DNA of 6,363 nucleotides from an uncultured Acholeplasma sp. (GCA_937934685.1 CALGYU010000071.1:1-6363); one strand, 5' to 3'. Counted from the stretch's first letter, positions 1 to 5,787 are shown. Translations and numbers: made by a program. Notes: a model not told the origin generated them from the letters alone.

Positions 1-20
1 TTACTAATTCAATATGTTTT

Positions 21-95
21 TGGAGGCCCCGGACGGATTTGAACCGACGCGTCAAGGTTTTGCAGACCCATGCCTTACCACTTGGCTACGGGGCC
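21..95 (-). tRNA. tRNA-Cys (anticodon GCA)
   Basis: Read on the minus strand this folds as a 75-nt cloverleaf with CCA encoded. The acceptor stem GGCCCCG/CGGGGCC is perfect, the discriminator is U73, the D-arm is GCC...GGC, and the anticodon loop CTGCAAA puts GCA at 63..61, reading UGC/UGU cysteine codons. The T-loop is TTCAAAT. The sequence closely resembles the Bacillus tRNA-Cys as I recall it. Two helix positions are U-U mismatches: the first pair of the anticodon stem (27-43) and the second pair of the T-stem (50-64). It is a single gene with its own promoter (114-142), just after the trhO terminator. No terminator is visible before the window edge. Confidence 0.96.
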
Positions 96-113
96 CTTTT
101 AACATGCTATTTA

Positions 114-142
114 ATTATACTTAAATGGACTTAAAAAGTCAA
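114..142 (-). promoter_or_regulatory. Sigma-A promoter for tRNA-Cys
   Basis: On the minus strand there is a -35 TTGACT (142..137), a 17-nt spacer and a perfect -10 TATAAT (119..114). The predicted transcription start near 107 leaves a leader of about 12 nt before the tRNA 5' end at 95. It lies between the trhO terminator and the tRNA, so the tRNA is transcribed independently. The -35 hexamer and spacing match the promoter of the tRNA-Pro/Gly pair at the right end. Confidence 0.85.
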
Positions 143-155
143 TGTAAAACAAAAT

Positions 156-182
156 AAAACGGACTTGATATAAGTCCGTTTT
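156..182 (-). terminator. Rho-independent terminator of trhO
   Basis: There is a perfect 11-bp inverted repeat, AAAACGGACTT (156-166) and AAGTCCGTTTT (172-182), around a 5-nt loop. On the minus strand it starts about 10 nt after the trhO stop codon and is followed by a T-rich run (TTTTATTTTGTTTT). It separates trhO from the tRNA-Cys promoter. Confidence 0.88.
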
Positions 183-192
183 ACTTTGCTTT

Positions 193-1134
193 TTAAATAA
201 GGTTCAATCTACTTCTAACTTCATCTTCTGTCAATTGATGTTTTATAATATATCTATTTTTTGAATGTCTTCTACACTCATCTGAACATCCACCTAAATA
301 TTTATGCTCATTTTCTTCGCTACATAAGATTTGCTTGTTACAGGCTGGATTTGCACAGTTTATATATCTTTCACAAGCGGTTTGATCAAAATAATCTTTT
401 CCAACAATTTTATGTTCTACTTGATTAACAGTAACAGATATTCTTTTATCAAAAACATACATCTTCCCATCCCATAAAACACCTTTGGTTTCTGGATCTT
501 TTCCGTAAGTCGCAATCCCACCATGTAGTTGGTTTACATCCTTATGTCCTTCTTTTTTTAACCATCCGGAAAATTTTTCACAACGAACACCACCTGTACA
601 ATAAGTTAGAATTTTCTTACCTTCTAAGATTTCTTCGTTTTCTTTAATCCATGTTGGAAGTTCTCTAAAATTTCTGATATTTGGTCTAACTGCATTTCTA
701 AAGTGTCCCAAATCATATTCATAATCGTTTCTAGCATCAATTACGATGGTATTTTTATCTTGCATTGCCTCATAAAACTCTTTTGGTTTTAAGTAATTTC
801 CTGTGATTTCTAGCGGATTGATATCGTCTTCTAAACTTAGGTTAACTAATTCTTTTTTAGCTCTTACAAAGATTTTATCAAATGCATGTTCAGATGCTTC
901 ATCAATTTTAAACATTGTATCTTTAAATCTTTGATCCTTTCTTAAATCCTCTATGTATTTTTCTGTTTGTTCAACTGTTCCAGATAAGGTTCCATTAATA
1001 CCTTCTTTTGAAACTAATATTCTTCCTAAAACACCTAACTCTTTACAGTATGCCAAGTGCTCTTCTTTAAATGCTTCAGGGTTATCTATGTGTGTATACT
1101 GATAGTATAATAATACTCTATATTTATCGCTCAT
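193..1134 (-). CDS. trhO: tRNA uridine(34) hydroxylase, rhodanese family
   Basis: The 313-residue protein matches the TrhO family (YceA in E. coli, YbfQ in B. subtilis, formerly UPF0176) over its whole length. This family uses prephenate to make 5-hydroxyuridine at wobble U34 of a subset of tRNAs; in Gram-positives the base is then methylated to mo5U. It acts in the cytoplasm. The N-terminal domain (about 1-95) carries the family signature VSKEGINGTLSG (41-52). The rhodanese domain (about 110-225) has the active-site loop CTGGVRCEK with C179 and C185. The C-terminus has a cysteine cluster (C260, C265, C271, C283, C287) that may bind metal, which is inference. The start ATG at 1134 has the ribosome site AAAGAAAGGA (1153..1144) 9 nt upstream. 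The gene is divergent from clpB and ends in its own terminator. tRNA-Pro(TGG) in this window is the kind of tRNA this enzyme modifies. Confidence 0.93.
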   Translation of the reverse strand: MSDKYRVLLYYQYTHIDNPEAFKEEHLAYCKELGVLGRILVSKEGINGTLSGTVEQTEKYIEDLRKDQRFKDTMFKIDEASEHAFDKIFVRAKKELVNLSLEDDINPLEITGNYLKPKEFYEAMQDKNTIVIDARNDYEYDLGHFRNAVRPNIRNFRELPTWIKENEEILEGKKILTYCTGGVRCEKFSGWLKKEGHKDVNQLHGGIATYGKDPETKGVLWDGKMYVFDKRISVTVNQVEHKIVGKDYFDQTACERYINCANPACNKQILCSEENEHKYLGGCSDECRRHSKNRYIIKHQLTEDEVRSRLNLI

Positions 1135-1166
1135 CTTTAAAAATCCTTTCTTTAACTAGTATGTAG

Positions 1167-1195
1167 ATGATATCTATTTTTTATATGTTTGTAAA
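1167..1195 (-). promoter_or_regulatory. Probable sigma-A promoter of trhO
   Basis: On the minus strand, -35 TTTACA (1195..1190), 17-nt spacer and -10 TATCAT (1172..1167). The predicted start near 1160 gives a leader of about 25 nt that includes the trhO ribosome site. A short palindrome TAGAT-N3-ATCTA (1164-1176) overlaps the -10. The CIRCE element starts 30 bp upstream of this -35, so HrcA bound there would not necessarily block trhO. The match is good but not consensus. Confidence 0.55.
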
Positions 1196-1225
1196 ATAGA
1201 TTGCTTACATAAAAAATGCATTTTC

Positions 1226-1252
1226 TTGGCACTCACTAGTTGACAGTGCCAA
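1226..1252 (+). promoter_or_regulatory. CIRCE operator (HrcA binding site) of clpB
   Basis: TTGGCACTC (1226-1234), 9 nt, CAGTGCCAA (1244-1252) is an inverted repeat in the CIRCE format TTAGCACTC-N9-GAGTGCTAA. It differs from consensus at one position in the left arm and two in the right, and 8 of 9 arm positions pair. CIRCE is the operator of the heat-shock repressor HrcA. The right arm and spacer contain the clpB -35 hexamer, so bound HrcA would exclude RNA polymerase. HrcA control of clpB is known in Mollicutes; in most Firmicutes clpB is instead under CtsR, and I see no CtsR heptad repeat here. Confidence 0.9.
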
Positions 1253-1268
1253 AAGTAAGTTGTATAAT
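1240..1268 (+). promoter_or_regulatory. Sigma-A promoter of clpB
   Basis: The -35 TTGACA (1240-1245), 17-nt spacer and -10 TATAAT (1263-1268) match the consensus at all twelve positions. The predicted start near 1275 leaves a leader of about 17 nt containing the AAAAGGAG ribosome site (1278-1285). A promoter this strong fits a gene kept off by a repressor and released on heat shock. Confidence 0.92.
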
Positions 1269-1291
1269 GTAGGTGTTAAAAGGAGTGTGAT

Positions 1292-3433
1292 ATGATGAAC
1301 TTTACACAAATGGATGATTATAATAATGATCCAAATATTTTAGACAAATTTGGAACTAACTTAGTTCAAGCTGTTAAAGATGGAAAACTAGATCCTGTTA
1401 TCGGTAGAGATGAAGAAATTAGACGTATCATCAAGATACTATCTAGAAAAACTAAAAACAATCCTGTTTTAATTGGAGAACCTGGTGTTGGTAAGACCGC
1501 TATTGTTGAGGGTTTAGCCCGTCGTATCGTAGAAAAGGATGTCCCTTTAACTTTACAAAATAAAATCGTTTATGAGCTTGATTTAGGGGCTTTAATCGCT
1601 GGTGCGAAATTCAGAGGTGAATTTGAAGAGCGATTAAAAGCGGTGTTAAATAAAGTTAAAGAATCTAATGGTGATATCATCTTATTTATAGATGAGATTC
1701 ATACCATTGTTGGAGCTGGTAGAGCAGATGGTGCTATGGATGCTTCTAATATGTTAAAACCTATGTTAGCAAGAGGTGAATTACATTGTATTGGAGCAAC
1801 CACTTTAAATGAGTATAGACAATATATTGAAAAAGATAGTGCTCTTGAAAGACGTTTTCAAAAGATATTAGTCGATGAACCGACTGTCGAGGATACCATC
1901 AGTATTCTTAGAGGTTTAAAAGATCGCTTTGAGGCACATCATGGCGTTCATATTAGCGATGCAGCTATTGTGAGTGCGGCAACTTTATCATCTAGATATA
2001 TTACTGATCGTTTTTTACCTGATAAGGCGATTGACTTAATTGATGAAGCTTGTGCTTCTATTCGTATGGAAATTGATTCTATGCCTATTGAGCTAGATGA
2101 TGTGCTAAGAAAAATAATGCAGCTAGAAATTGAAAAAAGTGCTTTATCAAAAGAGTCTGATAATTTATCTAAAGAAAGATTAGAAAAAATAAATCTTTCT
2201 ATTGATGAATTAAGAAAAGAAGAAAAAACACTGCGTACACAATGGGATAAAGAAAAAGAACAGTTAAATTTAGTTAAAGCAAAAAAATCTAGTTTAGAGT
2301 CTTTAAAATCTGAATTGCAAAATGCTTTTAATGCTGGTGATTATTCTACCGCAGCTGAGTTGCAATACAGTAAAATTCCTAGTTTAGAAAAAGAAATAGA
2401 AACTTTAAGTACTTATGATAAACAAGAAGGTAGATTATTATCAGAAACTGTAACAGATGAGAATATTGCAGATATTGTTTCTAAATGGACTTTAATTCCT
2501 GTTAGTAAATTACTTTCCGGAGATAAAGACAAATTGATTCATCTTGCTTCTACTTTAAAACAAAGGGTTATTGGTCAAGACCATGCAGTAAACTTAGTTG
2601 CTGATGCTATCATCAGACAAAGAGCAGGTATTAAAAATGAAAATAGACCTATTGGCTCATTTCTGTTTTTAGGTCCTACTGGTGTGGGTAAAACTGAAGT
2701 AGCAAGAAGTCTTGCTGACAGTTTATTTAACAGCGAACACCAAATGGTAAGAATTGATATGAGTGAGTATATGGAACAACACAGTGTTTCAAGATTGATT
2801 GGTGCTCCTCCTGGATATGTTGGTTATGATGAAGGTGGTCAATTAACTGAGGCTATTAGAAGAAAACCATATTCTATTGTTTTATTTGATGAAATAGAAA
2901 AAGCTCATACTGAAGTGTTTAATATTTTATTACAAATCTTAGATGATGGTAGAATTACTGATAATCAAGGTAGAACCGTTGATTTTAAAAACACAATCAT
3001 TATCATGACTTCTAATTTAGGTAGTCAATATTTATTATCTCATCAAGATGATGCTGAAGAAAAAGTGATGGAACTTGTTAGAACGTATTTTAAACCTGAG
3101 TTTTTAAACAGAATTGATGAAATTGTTATTTTTAACTCTTTAAGCTTCAAAGTTCAAGTTCAAATTGCTGCTAAACTATTAGAAGAGTTTGAACAAAGAC
3201 TTTTAGAACAAGATTTCTTAATTTCATTTGACCCTGAGGTTACTAAATGGATTTTGAAAAATGGATTTGATGAAAACTATGGTGCACGACCTTTAAAACG
3301 TTTCATTCAAAGACATATTGAAACGTTTATTGCTCACAAAATTATTAATGATGAGATAGTTTTTAATCATCCTTATGAATTAACAGTTTCAAATGATGAA
3401 TTGATCTTAAAAGACAAAAATAAAACGGAGTAA
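1292..3433 (+). CDS. clpB: ATP-dependent chaperone ClpB, short form without N domain
   Basis: The 713-residue protein is a hexameric AAA+ disaggregase that, with DnaK/DnaJ/GrpE, threads proteins out of aggregates in the cytoplasm. NBD1 has Walker A GEPGVGKT (62-69), pore loop GAKFRGE (104-110), Walker B ILFIDE (130-135) and arginine fingers in ALERRF (184-189). A coiled-coil M domain spans about 265-390, which marks ClpB rather than ClpC or ClpA. NBD2 has Walker A GPTGVGKT (461-468), pore loop GAPPGYVGY (504-512), Walker B VLFDEIEK (530-537), sensor-1 TSN (573-575) and sensor-2 GARPLKR (664-670). No ClpP-binding IGF/L loop is seen. The roughly 145-residue N domain of full ClpB is absent: homology starts at the NBD1 linker, as in Mollicutes ClpB and the internal-start E. 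coli isoform. The site AGGAG (1281-1285) is 6 nt from ATG 1292 and 9 nt from ATG 1295, so either could initiate. CIRCE regulates it, and its stop codon lies in a terminator. Confidence 0.96.
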   Translation: MMNFTQMDDYNNDPNILDKFGTNLVQAVKDGKLDPVIGRDEEIRRIIKILSRKTKNNPVLIGEPGVGKTAIVEGLARRIVEKDVPLTLQNKIVYELDLGALIAGAKFRGEFEERLKAVLNKVKESNGDIILFIDEIHTIVGAGRADGAMDASNMLKPMLARGELHCIGATTLNEYRQYIEKDSALERRFQKILVDEPTVEDTISILRGLKDRFEAHHGVHISDAAIVSAATLSSRYITDRFLPDKAIDLIDEACASIRMEIDSMPIELDDVLRKIMQLEIEKSALSKESDNLSKERLEKINLSIDELRKEEKTLRTQWDKEKEQLNLVKAKKSSLESLKSELQNAFNAGDYSTAAELQYSKIPSLEKEIETLSTYDKQEGRLLSETVTDENIADIVSKWTLIPVSKLLSGDKDKLIHLASTLKQRVIGQDHAVNLVADAIIRQRAGIKNENRPIGSFLFLGPTGVGKTEVARSLADSLFNSEHQMVRIDMSEYMEQHSVSRLIGAPPGYVGYDEGGQLTEAIRRKPYSIVLFDEIEKAHTEVFNILLQILDDGRITDNQGRTVDFKNTIIIMTSNLGSQYLLSHQDDAEEKVMELVRTYFKPEFLNRIDEIVIFNSLSFKVQVQIAAKLLEEFEQRLLEQDFLISFDPEVTKWILKNGFDENYGARPLKRFIQRHIETFIAHKIINDEIVFNHPYELTVSNDELILKDKNKTE

Positions 3434-3446
3434 TTACACTCCGTTT
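3423..3446. terminator. Bidirectional terminator shared by clpB and the DUF2188 gene
   Basis: AAACGGAGT (3423-3431) and ACTCCGTTT (3438-3446) form a perfect 9-bp stem around a 6-nt loop. On the plus strand it is followed by ATTTTTTT, and on the minus strand by TATTTTTG, so it should terminate from both sides. The clpB stop (3431-3433) lies in the stem/loop, and the stop of the opposing gene (3447-3445) overlaps the other end of the stem. Confidence 0.88.
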
Positions 3447-3870
3447 ATTTTTTTGTATAATCTTGTTTTCTTATGGTTCCATCCACTTTATGAATGACAA
3501 TTGAACCATCGTTTCGTTCAGCTAATCCTTCTGCAAACTTAATAGCTTCTGCTTGTGTATCAAAAAACTTTATGGTTTTATTTGAACCAGCTTTTCTCAC
3601 ACGCCAGCTTTTGAAACGTGGACTTTTTTCATCTTTATTTTGTGAAATATGATATTTATTAGCGACTTGTTTTTTAGTCTCTTTAGCATCTACTTCAGCA
3701 TCTTCAGAAACATCATCTTCTACTGTTTCTTCAACTTTTACTTTTTTCTCTACTGCCTTAGGTTTTTCTGTCGGTACTTCTTTAACTTCTTGTTGTAAAA
3801 CCTTTTCTACTTTTGTTTCTTCAACAACTTCTTGTTTCTTCTTTTTTCTTTTAAAAAACCAAAATCCCAT
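3445..3870 (-). CDS. DUF2188 domain protein with charged N-terminal tail
   Basis: The 141-residue protein has three parts. Residues 1-12 are a short aromatic stretch followed by a lysine/arginine block (GFWFFKRKKKK). Residues 13-70 are low-complexity, rich in E, K and V, probably disordered or helical. Residues about 73-138 look like a DUF2188 domain, with WRVRKAG (89-95), the helix FDTQAEAIKFAEGLA (103-117) and the final strand IVIHKVDGTIR (124-134). DUF2188 is a small alpha/beta domain of unknown function. The N-terminus recalls the start of FtsY-type proteins and could touch the membrane, but this is speculative. The start ATG at 3870 has GGAGGG (3884..3879) 8 nt upstream. The gene has its own promoter downstream of ald and ends in the terminator shared with clpB. 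No function is assigned. Confidence 0.88.
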   Translation of the reverse strand: MGFWFFKRKKKKQEVVEETKVEKVLQQEVKEVPTEKPKAVEKKVKVEETVEDDVSEDAEVDAKETKKQVANKYHISQNKDEKSPRFKSWRVRKAGSNKTIKFFDTQAEAIKFAEGLAERNDGSIVIHKVDGTIRKQDYTKK

Positions 3871-3903
3871 TATTTTTTCCCTCCAACCTTTTTTTATACT
3901 TAT

Positions 3904-3932
3904 ATTATATATAGTTTACCTATATTTGGCAA
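3904..3932 (-). promoter_or_regulatory. Sigma-A promoter of the DUF2188 gene
   Basis: On the minus strand, -35 TTGCCA (3932..3927), exactly 17 nt, and -10 TATAAT (3909..3904). The predicted start near 3897 gives a leader of about 27 nt with the GGAGGG site. The promoter lies between the ald stop and this gene. No terminator is visible after ald, so the gene may also receive read-through from ald. Confidence 0.8.
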
Positions 3933-3949
3933 GTCATAGCCATTATCAT

Positions 3950-5050
3950 TTATATTGACTTATATTCTAGGTCTAATGTATCGGCGATATTTTGGTTAAC
4001 GACTTGCTGATTGTATATGTTAACCCCTTTTTTTAAGTCATGATGCGTTGTTATTGCCTTTTTGACGCCATGGTTGGCTATATATAGGGCATACTTAATG
4101 GTTGCGTCATTTAATGCTTGTGTTGCAGTTAAAGGGACTGCTCCTGGAATGTTTGGGACGGCATAATGAATGATACCATCAACTATGTATATAGGATCAT
4201 CATGGCTTGTTTTTTGACTAAACTCCGTTGATCCACCTTGGTCTATAGCGACATCTATAATAACACTGCCTTTTCTCATTTTCTGATAATAGGCTTTTTT
4301 AATAAGTTGTGGGGTTTTATACCCTTTTAAAGAAACTGCTCCAATCACTAAATCTGCATGAGTGATGGCTTTTTCTAAATTGCTTTCACTACTATATAAC
4401 GTTTGAATTTTGTTTCCATATAGTTGATCTAGATGTGAAAGTTTATCATAGTCTACATCTAATATCGTTACGTTTGCTTCTAGTCCTACTAAAATTTTAA
4501 GTGCATTAATTCCTACGTTCCCAGCACCTATAATAGCAACATTTGCTCTATATACCCCAGGAATACCAGGTAGTAATACTCCACTACCACCATTTGTTTT
4601 TTGAAGATAGTTAGCACCTATAATAGCTCCTAGTCGTCCAGCAATGTCGCTCATTGGTTTTAAACATGGTAAAATACCTGCTTGGGTTTCTACGGTTTCA
4701 TATGCAATAGCATTGGTTTTCTTTTCAATAAGAGCTAATGCTAAATCTTTGTGTGCTGATAGATGCATGAAACTAAAAATGGTTAAATTTTCTTTGAAAT
4801 ATTGATATTCTTCTACTTGTGGTTCCTTAACTTTTAATAATAATTCAACTTTTTGCCAAACTTCTTTGGCCGTATTTAAGATGATTGCACCCGCATTTAT
4901 GTAGTCTTGATTAGATATTCCTGAGTTTAATCCTGCGTCTTTTTCAATTAAAACCTCGTGTCCTGCTAAAATAAGTTCTTTGACACTACTAGGGGTTAAT
5001 CCTACTCTAAATTCACTGTTGATAACTTCTTTTACTGTTCCTACTATCAT
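3950..5050 (-). CDS. ald: Alanine dehydrogenase
   Basis: This cytoplasmic enzyme catalyses the reversible reaction L-alanine + NAD+ + H2O to pyruvate + NH4+ + NADH. The 366-residue product has the family's usual length and aligns from its first residue with the Bacillus-type start MIIGVPKEI. Visible family residues are R15 (FRVGLTP), K75 (KVKEP), H96 (FMHLSAH) and D270 (VAIDQGG) for substrate and catalysis. The NAD fold has GAGNVG (175-180) and the ribose-binding acidic residue D198 (ILDVD). An in-frame ATG at 5071 would add 7 residues, but it lies only 2 nt past the -10 box, upstream of the predicted transcription start. ATG 5050 has AAGGAAG 8 nt upstream, so I use it. In the C-terminal motif PGAVPLTAT the position usually R or K is L307. 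The product links alanine to pyruvate and NADH balance. The gene has its own promoter, and no terminator follows it. Confidence 0.94.
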   Translation of the reverse strand: MIVGTVKEVINSEFRVGLTPSSVKELILAGHEVLIEKDAGLNSGISNQDYINAGAIILNTAKEVWQKVELLLKVKEPQVEEYQYFKENLTIFSFMHLSAHKDLALALIEKKTNAIAYETVETQAGILPCLKPMSDIAGRLGAIIGANYLQKTNGGSGVLLPGIPGVYRANVAIIGAGNVGINALKILVGLEANVTILDVDYDKLSHLDQLYGNKIQTLYSSESNLEKAITHADLVIGAVSLKGYKTPQLIKKAYYQKMRKGSVIIDVAIDQGGSTEFSQKTSHDDPIYIVDGIIHYAVPNIPGAVPLTATQALNDATIKYALYIANHGVKKAITTHHDLKKGVNIYNQQVVNQNIADTLDLEYKSI

Positions 5051-5058
5051 TTTTTTCA

Positions 5059-5065
5059 CTTCCTT
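5059..5065 (-). promoter_or_regulatory. Ribosome binding site that fixes the ald start
   Basis: AAGGAAG on the minus strand, 8 nt upstream of the ATG at 5050. The in-frame ATG at 5071 precedes this site and has no usable ribosome site in the predicted transcript. This supports the shorter protein. Confidence 0.75.
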
Positions 5066-5073
5066 CACCATTT

Positions 5074-5082
5074 ATTATACCA
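5074..5082 (-). promoter_or_regulatory. Extended -10 promoter of ald
   Basis: TGGTATAAT on the minus strand (5082..5074) is a perfect extended -10 element (TGnTATAAT). The region where a -35 would lie has only A/T-rich sequence without a good TTGACA match, which is typical of extended -10 promoters. The predicted start is near 5067. Confidence 0.75.
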
Positions 5083-5117
5083 TAGTCTGAAAAAATGTTT
5101 TTCCTACGTTCTTTGAC

Positions 5118-5148
5118 AAAAAAAGATGCTACTAAAAGTAGCATCTTT
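5118..5148 (-). terminator. Rho-independent terminator of the membrane protein gene
   Basis: AAAGATGCTACT (5122-5133) and AGTAGCATCTTT (5137-5148) form a perfect 12-bp stem with a 3-nt loop. On the minus strand it begins 5 nt after the stop codon and runs into seven Ts in all, four at 5121-5118 beyond the stem. It isolates this gene from ald, consistent with ald having its own promoter. Confidence 0.92.
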
Positions 5149-5153
5149 CATTC

Positions 5154-5759
5154 TTATAGTGTTGATAATAATTCAACTAAGTCTGCTTCATAAGCAACTT
5201 GGTTTTCAATAAGTTCTAACATTTCTAATAATTTTGTATTTTCTGTTGATGTTGTTTCTTTATTTAAAACAAATTTTCTTAATTGTTCATAAACTTCATC
5301 TGAAACTAAATTAGTTTCATTTAATTTCTTCCAGCGTTTTAAATTGTGGAGTTTTTCGTTTCTAACTTTACCAAAAGATAACACGCCTTCTTTATTATAA
5401 CCATAATATTCTAAAACGGATTTAAATAAATAAGTTCCTGAACTGACTAGTAATAAAGCAACTATGATAAGGCCAATAATATCTTCAATACCAAATTTAA
5501 AGTTAACAGCTGAAGACGCTACTAAAAATGATGCTAATCCTGTGACTGCCACAATGGATAAAATGACGTATCCGACTTTTTCAACAACGTTGTTATTTGC
5601 AAAAACGAAAGCAACACCTAATCCTAGTACAAGTATAGAACTCATACCAGCTACAACGCCTGGGTTTTGTGTTCCCATAGATGAAATAATCATTTGTAAC
5701 AATAAGACTACATACGCAACAACCGCTAATGTTTTACTAATACTTCTTTTTTGATTCAT
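5154..5759 (-). CDS. Four-helix membrane protein with SHOCT-like C-terminal tail
   Basis: I do not recognise this 201-residue protein. It has four likely transmembrane segments (about 10-29, 35-55, 61-81, 90-115). They are followed by a cytoplasmic tail with a segment of about 138-166 (LKRWKKLNETNLVSDEVYEQL and on) that follows the SHOCT pattern: a helix, a short turn with G/N plus [IV]-S/T-x-E, then a second helix. A final acidic helix covers about 173-200. SHOCT-like tails occur on many small membrane proteins and are thought to mediate oligomerisation; the function here is unknown. An in-frame ATG at 5789 would add 10 residues but overlaps the -10 box of the promoter, so it cannot be in the transcript. 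ATG 5759 has AAAGAGGGG 8 nt upstream. The gene is monocistronic, between its own promoter and a strong terminator. Confidence 0.85.
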   Translation of the reverse strand: MNQKRSISKTLAVVAYVVLLLQMIISSMGTQNPGVVAGMSSILVLGLGVAFVFANNNVVEKVGYVILSIVAVTGLASFLVASSAVNFKFGIEDIIGLIIVALLLVSSGTYLFKSVLEYYGYNKEGVLSFGKVRNEKLHNLKRWKKLNETNLVSDEVYEQLRKFVLNKETTSTENTKLLEMLELIENQVAYEADLVELLSTL

Positions 5760-5767
5760 TTTTATTA

Positions 5768-5776
5768 CCCCTCTTT
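5768..5776 (-). promoter_or_regulatory. Ribosome binding site that fixes the membrane protein start
   Basis: AAAGAGGGG on the minus strand, 8 nt before the ATG at 5759. It lies downstream of the alternative ATG at 5789 and so supports the shorter reading. Confidence 0.75.
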
Positions 5777-5787
5777 CTTTTAATTTC

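Noticed and set aside
1164..1176. Palindrome TAGAT-N3-ATCTA over the trhO -10 as a repressor operator
   Set aside because: It is short, A/T-rich and single; such palindromes are expected by chance in this composition.
1135..1291. CtsR operator upstream of clpB
   Set aside because: No tandem heptad of the GGTCAAA type is present; the CIRCE element explains the regulation.
3871..3949. Possible terminator between ald and the DUF2188 gene
   Set aside because: Only a 4-bp inverted repeat (TGGC/GCCA) is present, without a following T-run. The stretch is better explained as the promoter of the downstream gene.
5051..5071. Seven extra N-terminal residues of alanine dehydrogenase
   Set aside because: The ATG at 5071 is upstream of the predicted transcription start, and the family begins at the internal ATG at 5050, which has a good ribosome site.
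5464..5754. A 96-codon open reading frame on the plus strand
   Set aside because: It lies wholly inside the membrane protein gene on the opposite strand. Its composition (many T, P and I) is that of an antisense shadow of hydrophobic helices, and there is no ribosome site or recognisable domain.
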